DNA of 64,000 nucleotides from positions 3,518,501 through 3,582,500 of the forward strand of contig NZ_JAZHSH010000001.1 of the NCBI RefSeq assembly GCF_040100845.1, in the 5' to 3' direction. Made by a program: the position numbers and the translations under genes. The number at the start of each line of letters is the position of its first letter. Position 1 is the stretch's first letter. The notes under the pieces were generated by a model that was given only the letters and a program-made list of their open reading frames with translations, had not been told where the DNA came from and made no database searches. The DNA is from Chengkuizengella sp. SCS-71B. Its GTDB lineage: Bacteria > Bacillota > Bacilli > Paenibacillales > KCTC-33759. Shown in pieces: positions 1 to 8,715 of this stretch.

Positions 1-173
1 TGTTGTCTTAAATTAGATATTTTTCTCATACGTTTAAGGGGCTTTGTTAAGCTAGGAAAGAACCCCAAAAAACGTCTGTCTACAAAATATAAAATGATAA
101 AAATCACGAGTAAAGCAATAAACGGATTTCCAAGGATTTGCCACAGTAATATAAAACCAATAAATTTCGTCAT
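1..173 (-). CDS. Membrane-anchored protein, N-terminal fragment (runs off left edge)
   Basis: The reverse complement opens with ATG at 173 and stays open to base 1, giving 57 codons. The product starts with a hydrophobic stretch (about residues 4-28) followed by a basic segment (DRRFLG, then KPLKRMRK), typical of a single N-terminal membrane anchor with a cytoplasmic body. A GGTGGG sequence about 9 nt upstream could be the ribosome site. The pattern recalls membrane-anchored TPR proteins of Paenibacillaceae, but too little is present to assign a family; that idea is from memory and unproven. Confidence 0.6.
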   Translation of the reverse strand, partial: MTKFIGFILLWQILGNPFIALLVIFIILYFVDRRFLGFFPSLTKPLKRMRKISNLRQ

Positions 174-320
174 ATCAAACACCCACCATGTTCTGTTAAT
201 TTTAACGAACAACTCATTATTATATTATACCAGGGAAATTTCGAGCAACAACTAAAATAATGGATTGAACGAAAAATCTTAAACAAAAATATACCCTGTT
301 GTTGATGGTTATTAACAGGC

Positions 321-352
321 TGAGAGCTCAGACGTTAACATCTGAACTCTCA
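321..352 (-). terminator. Hairpin downstream of the SLH gene
   Basis: TGAGAGCTCAGA and TCTGAACTCTCA pair with one mismatch around an 8-nt loop, 32 nt beyond the stop codon of the SLH gene. No strong T tract follows on the minus strand, so it may be a weak terminator or an mRNA-stabilising hairpin. Confidence 0.4.
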
Positions 353-383
353 CTTATTCTTTCTCCATATTGTTTGCAGTTGA

Positions 384-2720
384 CTAATTTGTAGTTACAG
401 TAATTGTATTTTCTGCGCTTGCGATGTTACCAGCCGTGTCTATTGCATAAACATAGTATATTTCTCTATCTTTATTATTGAAGAATGCATCACCGTATAT
501 CAATGTCAACTCTCCCATTACATTATTTGCTATGGTGAATTGATCATCTAAACCGTCAGATGGATCACTATCAGTAGACAATATAATTTCGATCCCATTT
601 TCTAAGTAGTCCGTAAGTCCAACTGTCGTATCTGAACCTCTATTAAGAGTAGTTATTGCAACATCTTCTCCAACTCCATCACCATCACTGTCATTTAAGA
701 TGGGCTGAGCTACAACAGTATCTACATAAATCGTATAATCTGCTGGTTCTGAAAAATTTCCATTTGAATCATATGTATAAACATAGAATGTCTCTCCATT
801 TAAATCATTAAAATCATCATTATTATATTCCAGAGTATAATCTCCATGAAAATTAACTACGATTAAATCCCAATTGTCTAACCCGTCAGATGGATCATCA
901 TCAGTAGATAAATAGAGGCTTGAATAATCAGGAAGTTCAATCGTTGTTGTTTCCGAATCCCTATTATTAGTATTTATAGTCACATTATTTTTTAAAATGG
1001 GTTTAGCTACTTGGGTATCTATTGTTATACTTTCATCTGCAGGAATTGTTCTACCCCCGATCTTTTTTACAAATATATCATATATGCCATCAGCCCAGTC
1101 TTCTGAATTATCATCTTCTAATATGATTTCAATACTAGAAAAAGAAGATTGGTAAACAAATTGTATTTTTTCTTCACCAGATGATTTGTGAATAAAAATG
1201 ATTTCTATGTCTTGATTTGGATTTCCTATATAATACCAATAAGAGATGGGATTTTCCATAGCACTTTTATTAAAAACAGAATCTCCAGAATCTCCAGAAT
1301 TCACTAATAGATTTGCACTGATGGTATGATCTGCTTTTTCAGAAATATTATTAGGATTATTAACATCGATGGCGTAAACATAATAGACATCTTCTAAACT
1401 ATAATGAGAAGAAGAACATTGTTGTTGTCCACCACATTCTTCAAATAAAGGAGCCTTTTCTCCTATATCAAAGTACATATATGAAAGATCAATTACTCCT
1501 TCTGGAGATACATTGGATTCAATGATAATTGTTCTATTATCATCTTCATCTTCTAGTCCCTCTAACCCATCCGTAGGGTCTGCATCTGTACTTATCACAA
1601 GCTGAACTGTATCATTATCATCATTATTTTTAATTGTTGTTGAACCATATTCAGGAGATTGTTGCGATTGTTGCTCAAATAAGGAAGAATGATTCAAAAA
1701 CTTTACGTTATTTCCATTTACATAATCGCTATTTGGATTTAATATTGGTTTTTCGATTGGATCAGATGGTTCTGGTTCTGGCTTTGGTTTAGATGGTGAT
1801 GTTGTCACTTTAATCTTCTTTTTCACTTCAATTTCAAAAACGATAAAATCATTGAAATCACCTACTAAGTCTTTCACTGAACCTTTTTTAATATAAATGT
1901 ATACTTTTCCTTCAGGAAGTTTATTCTCTGTGAAATTTAGTTTCATTTCATTCCCGTCAATCGAGAGATCAGCTTGCTGCTCATCATTCTCATCAACCGG
2001 ATATGCATTACAAGTGTGGAAGTAATTCATCACATCAGTATCCATCATTTCAATATCTTCGCTGAAAATTAAAGTAACTCCTGTTGTTGTGGCATTTTTA
2101 TAATCAACAACATGTGGTAGATCTAAATTAGGCTGGATGTCAAGTGCGATATATGTTTCATAAGCAGAATCAACTAAAAATTTGCGATCTCCATCTATTT
2201 TGTAATCCGCTTGTTCATTGATTAATTTCCACTCTAATGCTTGAGCAACATAATGCTGAGCCCATCCGCTTACGCTTGGACCCACATAACCAGACTCATT
2301 AATTTGCAGTCCTTTGTATTCCGCATATCCTACAACAAGCAATTTTGCAAATTGTTCTTTGGTTACATTATTTTTAGGATCAAACAAGCCTTTACCTATT
2401 CCATCGATAATGCCAGCAGTAGTCCCAGCTTCAATATATGGATATGCCCAGTTCCCTTCTGTTTTTACATCAGAATAGGTTCCTGTTGCAGGCACTTCTA
2501 ATGAATCATGCCCAAATAACAGTGTGATTACTTTTGCTGCTTGTTCACGCAGCATATCATCTTCTAAATGAGGTAAACAATCCCCGTATCCATCAATAAT
2601 CCCTTTGCCCCTCAAGACATCAAACTTTTCTTCAACTGTTAACTCTTCCAATGCTGAAATATAAGGCACCATAGAAACAAATATTGAAAATACAAGTAAA
2701 ACAGATATAATTTTCTTCAT
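384..2720 (-). CDS. Secreted S-layer homology (SLH) domain protein with C-terminal repeats
   Basis: The 778-aa product has a signal peptide (MKKIISVLLVFSIF..., cut probably after ISA near residue 23). Three SLH motifs follow at about residues 28-75, 85-130 and 145-195 (second: WAYPYIEAGTTAGIIDG then FDPKNNVTKEQFA); such motifs anchor proteins to pyruvylated secondary cell-wall polymer. A domain at about 200-300 (FSEDIEMMD...IYIKKGSVKDL) resembles SbsA/CopC-like Ig folds. A Pro/Lys/Glu linker near 305-320 leads to repeats in which a STDxDPSDGLD acidic loop is paired about 50 residues later with a YVYxxDxxGN segment. Expected on the cell surface, possibly Ca-binding. AGGGGGA lies upstream of the ATG. 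Function beyond surface attachment is unknown. Confidence 0.85.
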   Translation of the reverse strand: MKKIISVLLVFSIFVSMVPYISALEELTVEEKFDVLRGKGIIDGYGDCLPHLEDDMLREQAAKVITLLFGHDSLEVPATGTYSDVKTEGNWAYPYIEAGTTAGIIDGIGKGLFDPKNNVTKEQFAKLLVVGYAEYKGLQINESGYVGPSVSGWAQHYVAQALEWKLINEQADYKIDGDRKFLVDSAYETYIALDIQPNLDLPHVVDYKNATTTGVTLIFSEDIEMMDTDVMNYFHTCNAYPVDENDEQQADLSIDGNEMKLNFTENKLPEGKVYIYIKKGSVKDLVGDFNDFIVFEIEVKKKIKVTTSPSKPKPEPEPSDPIEKPILNPNSDYVNGNNVKFLNHSSLFEQQSQQSPEYGSTTIKNNDDNDTVQLVISTDADPTDGLEGLEDEDDNRTIIIESNVSPEGVIDLSYMYFDIGEKAPLFEECGGQQQCSSSHYSLEDVYYVYAIDVNNPNNISEKADHTISANLLVNSGDSGDSVFNKSAMENPISYWYYIGNPNQDIEIIFIHKSSGEEKIQFVYQSSFSSIEIILEDDNSEDWADGIYDIFVKKIGGRTIPADESITIDTQVAKPILKNNVTINTNNRDSETTTIELPDYSSLYLSTDDDPSDGLDNWDLIVVNFHGDYTLEYNNDDFNDLNGETFYVYTYDSNGNFSEPADYTIYVDTVVAQPILNDSDGDGVGEDVAITTLNRGSDTTVGLTDYLENGIEIILSTDSDPSDGLDDQFTIANNVMGELTLIYGDAFFNNKDREIYYVYAIDTAGNIASAENTITVTTN

Positions 2721-3240
2721 TTGATAAATTTCCCCCTAATACATAATTGATTAAACAAGCTGATAAATTACATTAGACCTCCACATAACAATATCCCCAT
2801 TACTAGAGTTAAATCTCTTTCAAGATCCTAATATGATATAACCGCTGTACAAAATGATAAAAATAAGTATTATACTTTATATAAAGTATGTAACTACATT
2901 ATTACATACCTTAATTTAATATATTAATTTTAAATTGTCAACCCTATTATCATATACTCATATGATTATTCAATATAAAACTCTAGTAGTAATTTCTTAT
3001 TTCTTAATGCATCATTTCACATAGTTTTGAACCTACTTCTTCAACTGGATGCTCAGACTCTTTGCACCCACTAGCTTTAAAAAATACAAGAACTTAATTA
3101 AAAATCAGGTGGGGTAGAGTCTCCATCTGGTTTGAAGATACCACCTATAGAGGTGGACGTCTGTACACAATTTTTGAATCAATCTCTTTTTAATAAAATA
3201 TATGTTAAAATTCTTCATATAACTATGAAGGAAGGTATTT
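2721..3240. other. Intergenic region between divergent genes, with one dispersed-repeat copy
   Basis: The region is very AT-rich and carries the divergent upstream regions of the SLH and aldo/keto reductase genes. The only structure seen is the repeat copy at 3101-3181. No open frame with a ribosome site was found. Confidence 0.6.
3101..3181 (-). repeat. Two-hairpin dispersed repeat, copy A (rearranged)
   Basis: Read on the minus strand this copy has the family start (TGATTCAAAAATT...GTACAGACG), then hairpin 1 (CCACCTCTATAGGTGG), then ATCTTCAAA, then hairpin 2. Hairpin 2 is inverted relative to copies B-D: GATGGAGACTCTACCCCACC replaces the order GGTGGAG...CTCCATC. It lies about 60 nt upstream of the aldo/keto reductase start. 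The family tail TTCACTA is not seen here. Confidence 0.75.
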
Positions 3241-4164
3241 ATGAATATGAAAACTAGAATATTAGGCAGTACAGGTATTAAGGTTTCAGAAGTCGGTTTT
3301 GGTGCATGGCAATTAGGTAATGCAAAAGACTGGGGAAACATGTCAGAGAAAGAAGCCATTTATTTAGTTCATTCTGCTCTAGATCAAGGATCCAATTTTT
3401 TTGATACAGCTCCAAATTACGGTGGGGGGAAAAGTGAGGAATTGTTGGGAAAAGCCTTTGTAGGTAAAAGGGATCAAGTTGTAGTAAATACGAAGGTTGG
3501 TAAAGATTTCAGTCCAACCCAATTAAAAACCTCACTAGAAACAAGTTTAAGAAGATTACAAACTGATTTTATAGATACTATCTTATTACATAATCCTCCT
3601 TTTGAATTTTTAAATGGAGAAAGTCCAATTTATGCAGAACTGGATAAGTTAAAAAAAGAAGGCAAAATAAGAGCTTATGGAGTTTCTGTTGATTCTAGTA
3701 AAGAAATGTTAGAAGTTATTCAAAATACAAATAGCCAAGTATTAGAGGTATTGTTTAATATATTTCATCAAGATACTGCAGCAGCATTTCCAGTGGCAAA
3801 AGAAAAAGGTGTTGGAATTATTGCCAAAGTTCCGCTAGATTCTGGATGGCTATCCGGAAAGTACAATGCAAACAGTCAATTTGAAGGCATTCGAAGCAGA
3901 TGGTCTGATGAGGTCATTCATCGTAGATTTGAGCTGTTAAAGCAAATTGATTTTGTTACTAATGAAGAACAGAACATGGTACAGGCTGCTTTAAGATTTA
4001 TCCTTTCATATGATGCAGTATCTACAGTCATACCTGGTGTAAAAAATGAACAGCAGTTATTTGATAATCTATCCGCTAGTAATCAAAAGATGAGCAATGA
4101 AATGAAACAACAACTACAAACATTCTGGGAAAAAGAACTTAAAGCTAATCCTGTCCCTTGGTAA
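3241..4164 (+). CDS. Aldo/keto reductase
   Basis: A 307-aa NAD(P)H-dependent (alpha/beta)8-barrel oxidoreductase. The catalytic tetrad is visible: Asp and Tyr in FFDTAPNYGGG (about 53-63), Lys in VNTKVG (about 83) and His in LLHNPP (about 117). The N-terminal RxLGxTGxKVSEVGFG signature and the length suit the family. GAAGGAAGG stands 6 nt before the ATG. The substrate cannot be told from sequence. It appears monocistronic, followed by a repeat element. Confidence 0.9.
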   Translation: MNMKTRILGSTGIKVSEVGFGAWQLGNAKDWGNMSEKEAIYLVHSALDQGSNFFDTAPNYGGGKSEELLGKAFVGKRDQVVVNTKVGKDFSPTQLKTSLETSLRRLQTDFIDTILLHNPPFEFLNGESPIYAELDKLKKEGKIRAYGVSVDSSKEMLEVIQNTNSQVLEVLFNIFHQDTAAAFPVAKEKGVGIIAKVPLDSGWLSGKYNANSQFEGIRSRWSDEVIHRRFELLKQIDFVTNEEQNMVQAALRFILSYDAVSTVIPGVKNEQQLFDNLSASNQKMSNEMKQQLQTFWEKELKANPVPW

Positions 4165-4562
4165 CACAGCTGATATCCACATGAAAAATCCAGTATTAAA
4201 AACAACAAACTTTAAAATCAAAAATAAAGAGGTTTAGAAGTTTGTTTACAGCCAAGCTGAGGAAGCAATTAAAAATAACGGTATTTGGTGGTCTTATTAC
4301 TTGGAATTTAACCAAAATTAAAAATTAACGGTAATTAGTGGCCTTATTCAGTTATTTTACGCAATATTTTGCATTAATTTGATAAATATCCATCAAATAA
4401 GACCACTGGTTCCCGCTATTTTGTTCAGAAGGTTTGAAAAACAAGATATAAGACCAATTATTCCCGCTATTTTCCCACATTTGAAACTCAAACCAACTTT
4501 TTAAAGTCAACATCCTTCTTCTCCTGTAGAACATGAAATAACATATAACTGATCTATTTTGT
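4165..4562. other. Intergenic region holding the 200-bp four-motif element
   Basis: Between convergent genes. A weak hairpin (AACAAACTT at about 4204 with AAGTTTGTT at about 4239) could end the reductase transcript. The rest is dominated by the repeat element. A 60-codon frame across 4352-4534 lies in repeat DNA and is not a gene. Confidence 0.6.
4273..4472. repeat. 200-bp four-motif inverted element, copy 1
   Basis: Four 25-nt motifs start at offsets 0, 50, 124 and 175 (4273-4297, 4323-4347, 4397-4421, 4448-4472). The first two read CGGTAnTTnnTGGnCTTAT on the plus strand; the last two read ATAAGACCnnTnnTTCCCGC, the inverse. The spacers of 25, 49 and 26 nt match copy 2 (43606-43805) in length but not in sequence. 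The arrangement is two direct motifs facing two inverted ones. Confidence 0.85.
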
Positions 4563-5978
4563 TTAATTACTATAGATCATATTAACTACATCGTATTCTT
4601 TTGCAACGTCTTCAATAGTCTTATTAGCAGAATTTTTTAGGTGTAAATCAAAAAAGTTCAAGATAAATTCATGCTGCATTTTAGCACCTTCTCTTCCATC
4701 CAATTCACCTGTAATTTGAAAGTACTTACTTAGTGGAGAATACATATAAATCATAGAAAAATCCTGATGTCCTGTATTATTAATTTGAAACAGTTGTGTT
4801 GGTGCTCTGTTTTCATCCAGCAAAAAGAATAAGTTCTCATTATTTAATCCTTCCTCCCATTCATGACTTCGTAAAAAGAAGGAAGGAATTTGTAAGCCAG
4901 CTTCCAACTTGCTTTTTTGAATAGGTTCTACCCAAGCATCCATACCGATTAATGCTTTCACTCGATCATCATCCAAAGCAGTGACAACTGAAGCTCCTCC
5001 ACCAGTAGAATGACCTATTAATCCAACATTTGAAAGGTTTAATTTCCCTTTGAATTTCTCATCTACCTTACCTTCGTTGATTACTTCTAATTGATTTAAT
5101 GTTAAGTTTATATCCCCAGCAAATGTATTTACTAATGTATTCGCATACTCTAAATAATTAGGCGTGACTTCTCTTTCTGGTAATGCACCCTCATTCACAT
5201 AAGCAACTTCTCCATCATTAAAAACTGTCACAGCAGATCCATAAGTATGATCGATTGAGATAGCCATATAACCTTGACTAGCTAACAATTCAGCTACATC
5301 TGCATGGATATTACTAAATCCCGTCCATCCGTGAGAGAGAATTACGACTGGCCATAAATCCCCCTCCTCCAATACTGGTGGATTTTCATATGAATTTGAC
5401 ATCACTAAAGCAGTGTGACTTAAAACGAAATCTGGGAATCCCATCATTTTGGCTACCCCTTCAGCAACCGAAAGAGCACCTTTTTCTAACCAAGGTACTA
5501 AATTATACCCTTGAACGTCTTGCGCAGGGTACCACATCTGTATTTTTATTTTTCTATTTGTGTACTTATTTTCACTATATATCTCTTGTCTATTTTTATC
5601 TACAAGATCAAATGATACGGTTCCAACTTCATATTTCCCATCTGGTACTGGCATTTTATACACTGGGAATGCGTAAGTAAATAGTGAGGATATTACAAAA
5701 AACAATATCATCAAAACAGAGATCATCTTTTTTAAACGTATATGTTCAAAAATCCATTGATTAATAAATTTAACACTTAAAAATAATTGTAAAATTATTA
5801 AAATATATATAGTGTTCAATTGCCAGCGCATTCCCTCAACATAACCATGATAAATTAATATTAATAAAGATAACCAAGGTAAAACCTTAATTAATTTAGT
5901 CCTCCTAAGTTTCCTATTAAACATAGACAAGATCATTAAAAAAACCAGTAAAAATAAAATTGCTTCAAGTATTCTCAT
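4563..5978 (-). CDS. Membrane-anchored alpha/beta hydrolase (PAF-acetylhydrolase/dienelactone hydrolase-like)
   Basis: A 471-aa protein whose first ~115 residues form about four hydrophobic segments, followed by an extracytoplasmic-looking hydrolase domain. Seen motifs: oxyanion-type VVILSHGWTGFSNIH (about 213), nucleophile elbow GLIGHSTGGG (about 320) with Ser, a candidate acid at LIGMDAW and a His in TGHQDFSM (about 405). These fit platelet-activating-factor acetylhydrolase-like esterases/lipases. AAGG precedes the ATG by 10 nt. Substrate unknown; it stands alone between repeat DNA and the coat-glycan locus. Confidence 0.8.
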   Translation of the reverse strand: MRILEAILFLLVFLMILSMFNRKLRRTKLIKVLPWLSLLILIYHGYVEGMRWQLNTIYILIILQLFLSVKFINQWIFEHIRLKKMISVLMILFFVISSLFTYAFPVYKMPVPDGKYEVGTVSFDLVDKNRQEIYSENKYTNRKIKIQMWYPAQDVQGYNLVPWLEKGALSVAEGVAKMMGFPDFVLSHTALVMSNSYENPPVLEEGDLWPVVILSHGWTGFSNIHADVAELLASQGYMAISIDHTYGSAVTVFNDGEVAYVNEGALPEREVTPNYLEYANTLVNTFAGDINLTLNQLEVINEGKVDEKFKGKLNLSNVGLIGHSTGGGASVVTALDDDRVKALIGMDAWVEPIQKSKLEAGLQIPSFFLRSHEWEEGLNNENLFFLLDENRAPTQLFQINNTGHQDFSMIYMYSPLSKYFQITGELDGREGAKMQHEFILNFFDLHLKNSANKTIEDVAKEYDVVNMIYSN

Positions 5979-6155
5979 AGATTCATAGCCTTACAATTGT
6001 GACTTAAAGCTATGTTGCCACCTCCAAAATAATAATTCGTCATAATCCTTTTTATGTCGATATTATACCATTTCAAATCTTTTAAATTCCATTGTCACAA
6101 AATCAATTGGTTTGATATAAACTATATCATCTCTTCAACACGAAGGAGTGTTCAT

Positions 6156-7433
6156 ATGGAAATTTGTGTCATAGGAGCAGGATATGTTGGTTTAACATCA
6201 GCCGTAGTTTTTGCAAGGCTTGGTCATAAGGTTAGATGTGTAGATAAAGACAGTGAAAAAATAAAAAGGCTGCAAGAAGGTTCTATTACAATATTTGAAC
6301 CAGGTTTAGAAAAATTACTCGTTAGTTTTAACAGAAACATCTCTTTTTCTGAAAATATTGAAGATGCAATTGGAGCAACAGAAATTATTCTTATCGCTGT
6401 AGGTACACCTCCGCTTCCAGATGGGGAAGCTGATTTACGATATATACAAGATGTCATGCACACAATAGCAAATTCAATTTTTTCTCATAAAACCATTATT
6501 ACAAAAAGCACCGTTCCGATTGGAACTAATGATAAACTCGTGGAAATGTTACTTGAACTTGAAGTAAAACGAAGTCGATTTCATATTGTATCTAATCCAG
6601 AATTTCTCAGGGAAGGTTCTGCTGTGAATGATATGTTACATCCTGACAAAATAGTTGTTGGATTAGAAAATCATGATCAACAGTCTCTAGTAACGATGAA
6701 ACAACTATACTACGGTATTGATGCCCCATTTGTCGTTACTAGTTTAAAGGGAGCTGAAATGATAAAATATGCATCCAATTCTTTTTTAGCAACTAAAATC
6801 TCTTTTATGAATGAAATGGCGAGAATATGTGATGTATTTGACGTAGATATAATGGATGTTGCTAAAGGAATTGGTAGCGATCCAAGAATAGGAACTGAAT
6901 TTTTACAAGCTGGAATCGGCTATGGAGGGTCCTGCTTTCCTAAAGATCTTCAATCCTTAATTCATACATCAAAAAAGCAAGAGCTGTTTCCAAAACTTCT
7001 CATGGCTACGGAAGAAGTTAATCGAACCCAAGTAGATGTTTATATGAATAAATTAAAGTCTTATATTCCAAACTTATCAAACAAAAAAATCACCGTATTA
7101 GGTCTTTCCTTTAAACCAAACACAGATGATATTAGATCATCCCCAGCGATTAGATTGATTCATAAGCTAGTTGCACATGATGCTAAGGTGCACGTTTATG
7201 ACCCAAAAGCAAAGTATGATACCACCCATGTCATTCAATTCCATCATGTAAATGATGCTTTGAATGATGCTGATTGTATCATTCTGGCTACAGACTGGAA
7301 TGAGTTTTTATATTTAGATTGGATTGATATTAAACAGCGAGTGAATGGTAATATTGTACTGGATACTCGAAATTTTTTAAATAGAAAATCCATAGAAAAA
7401 CACGGATTCACATACGTTGGCATAGGTCGTTAG
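6156..7433 (+). CDS. ugd: UDP-glucose 6-dehydrogenase
   Basis: A 425-aa enzyme oxidising UDP-glucose to UDP-glucuronate with two NAD+. The start is placed at the ATG of MEICVIGAGYVG because GGAGTG stands 5 nt upstream; an upstream in-frame extension lacks a ribosome site. Visible: Rossmann GxGYVG (7-12), SNPEFLREGSAV (substrate loop), the catalytic Cys in GYGGSCFPKD (about 258) and the C-terminal FKPNTDDIRSSPA. It sits at the left of the coat-glycan locus, as ytcA does in B. subtilis, so a role in spore-surface polysaccharide is inferred. Confidence 0.93.
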   Translation: MEICVIGAGYVGLTSAVVFARLGHKVRCVDKDSEKIKRLQEGSITIFEPGLEKLLVSFNRNISFSENIEDAIGATEIILIAVGTPPLPDGEADLRYIQDVMHTIANSIFSHKTIITKSTVPIGTNDKLVEMLLELEVKRSRFHIVSNPEFLREGSAVNDMLHPDKIVVGLENHDQQSLVTMKQLYYGIDAPFVVTSLKGAEMIKYASNSFLATKISFMNEMARICDVFDVDIMDVAKGIGSDPRIGTEFLQAGIGYGGSCFPKDLQSLIHTSKKQELFPKLLMATEEVNRTQVDVYMNKLKSYIPNLSNKKITVLGLSFKPNTDDIRSSPAIRLIHKLVAHDAKVHVYDPKAKYDTTHVIQFHHVNDALNDADCIILATDWNEFLYLDWIDIKQRVNGNIVLDTRNFLNRKSIEKHGFTYVGIGR

Positions 7434-7479
7434 ATTATGTGCAAAATGAAGATAAACTCCCTAATGATGTTTAGGGAGT

Positions 7480-7523
7480 AAAAAAGATCTGATTCAACTT
7501 ATAAGAATCAGATCTTTCTTTCT
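7480..7523. terminator. Bidirectional terminator between convergent genes
   Basis: AAAGATCTGATTC pairs perfectly with GAATCAGATCTTT around AACTTATAA. A-rich DNA lies on the left and TCTTTCT on the right, so it can serve the dehydrogenase (+) and the acidic-protein gene (-). A second hairpin (ACTCCCTAA...TTTAGGGAGT, 7456-7479) lies just before it. Confidence 0.75.
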
Positions 7524-7540
7524 GCAATCATTTTTAATAT

Positions 7541-7792
7541 CTACTCATCGTCGTCATCGTCATCGTCATCGTCATCATCTTCTTCGTCGTTTTCATCACC
7601 TACATCTTCACCAATGAGATATTCATAAGTACTGCCATCATCATATTCTAATTCAACTTCTAATTCTTCAAATGACCCATTCCTAATTTGTTCCAACACA
7701 GCTTTTAAAACATGCTCTGCACTTTTTTTATGAGACAGTTCAAACCCTTCTTCGAAGTCCAAATCTACCTTCACTTTATTTACTTTTCCCAC
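7541..7792 (-). CDS. Small acidic protein with poly-Asp tail
   Basis: An 83-aa product starting at GTG with AGGAGG 8 nt upstream. Residues 1-65 mix charged and hydrophobic positions (VKVDLDFEEGFELSHKKSAE). The last 19 residues are nearly all Asp/Glu, encoded by a GAT/GAC trinucleotide run at about 7543-7585. The family is not recognised. Its position beside CotS-like genes suggests a spore-coat or coat-associated protein, which is inference. The tract is a likely slippage-prone microsatellite. Confidence 0.7.
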   Translation of the reverse strand: MGKVNKVKVDLDFEEGFELSHKKSAEHVLKAVLEQIRNGSFEELEVELEYDDGSTYEYLIGEDVGDENDEEDDDDDDDDDDDE

Positions 7793-7875
7793 CTAAATTC
7801 CTCCTCATCCTTTGGTAATTACGCTACATGATATGCAATAACCCATACATAATTGACTAATTTAATAATGTTTTT

Positions 7876-8715
7876 TTACTTCTTTTTCTTACGATTCCTT
7901 CTTTTCTGGGCTTTACCTTCTTTAGCGTTGAATAACCACGGTGGGGCTGCTTGTTCATTAGGTACAATAACTTTATTTGATTTTTTTTCTTTTTTATTCA
8001 CTTGTTTTTCATTTGTTTGCTTCTTATTTGTTTGCTTCTCATTTGTTTGCTTCTCATTTGTTTGCTTTTCATTTGTTTGCTTTTCATTTGTTTGCTTTTC
8101 ATTTGTTTGCTTTTCATTTGTTTGCTTTTCATTTGTTTGCTTTTCATTTGTTTGCTTCTCATTCTCTTGCTTCTTTTCTTGATTATCAGCCGGCTTTTCA
8201 ACTTCTTCTTTTGTAGAAGTCTCTTCTATTTCTTTTATAGGCTCTTCAGAATTTATTATCTTTATTAAATTAGCTTTTGTTCCTTTACTGCTATACATTT
8301 TGTTTTCGTATGCCTCCTCTCCACTTATTTGATCAACAATGTTCATTTCTCCTATGATGCTTTCTTGTACATGCTCAGATTTTTCTGAATCATTAAAAGC
8401 TATCTCTGTTTTCTCACTTTGTAAGTTATCTTCTACACCTACACTTTCTAGACTTTCATCAGTAACTTGCTCGGTCACTAGTCCTACACTTGGATATTCC
8501 TGCAATGGTTTTCCTTCTAAATTTGCTAGGTTTTCCTCTACGGCTGATTCATTGAGTACAATTTTTTCATGGTTTTCAAGCATTTTTTCATATTCAGCAA
8601 AGCTCCATCCCATAGGTCCTGGTGGAGAAAACTTAAATTTTTCCAATTCAAGCTTTGGAATGTTATATTGTGTGTCTAATTTTTTTTTATTGCTCAGCCT
8701 TCTCACCTCGCTCAC
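7876..8715 (-). CDS. Charged repeat protein next to CotS (possible spore coat component)
   Basis: A 279-aa unrecognised protein. The N-terminus (residues 20-50, PGPMGWSFAEYEKMLENHEK) looks like a conserved short domain; the middle is acidic and low in complexity. Residues of about 183-240 are tandem NEKQT pentapeptides, then a basic tail ending RRNRKKKK. The start is uncertain: the GTG at 8715 has no well-spaced ribosome site, and the frame overlaps the CotS-like gene upstream by 29 bp, implying coupled translation. The surroundings suggest a sporulation role; no enzymatic motif is seen. Confidence 0.7.
   Translation of the reverse strand: MSEVRRLSNKKKLDTQYNIPKLELEKFKFSPPGPMGWSFAEYEKMLENHEKIVLNESAVEENLANLEGKPLQEYPSVGLVTEQVTDESLESVGVEDNLQSEKTEIAFNDSEKSEHVQESIIGEMNIVDQISGEEAYENKMYSSKGTKANLIKIINSEEPIKEIEETSTKEEVEKPADNQEKKQENEKQTNEKQTNEKQTNEKQTNEKQTNEKQTNEKQTNEKQTNEKQTNKKQTNEKQVNKKEKKSNKVIVPNEQAAPPWLFNAKEGKAQKRRNRKKKK
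8007..8165. repeat. 15-bp tandem repeat (about ten units) inside the charged-protein gene
   Basis: The unit on the plus strand is CATTTGTTTGCTTTT with single-base variants (CTT/CTC/TTC ends), repeated head to tail. In the coding strand it encodes NEKQT. Because 15 is a multiple of three, copy-number change keeps frame. Several overlapping open frames on both strands here are by-products of the repeat. Confidence 0.9.

Noticed and set aside
4273-4472. CRISPR mini-array (25-nt repeats with 25-nt spacers)
   Set aside because: The last two motifs are inverted, the middle spacer is 49 nt, the repeats vary and a second copy has the same geometry; no leader or cas genes.
4352-4534. 60-aa minus-strand open frame
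   Set aside because: It lies across the four-motif element and its translation mirrors the repeat (NSGNNWSYILF, NSGNQWSYLM).
8007-8165. CRISPR-like direct repeats
   Set aside because: The units are head-to-tail with no spacers and encode a pentapeptide; no cas genes nearby.
7853-8268. Four overlapping open frames on both strands across the 15-bp repeat
   Set aside because: They exist only because the repeat unit length is a multiple of three; translations are low-complexity (CFSFV, LFASH, KQMKS) and lack ribosome sites. Only the minus-strand 279-aa frame has a non-repeat domain and gene context.
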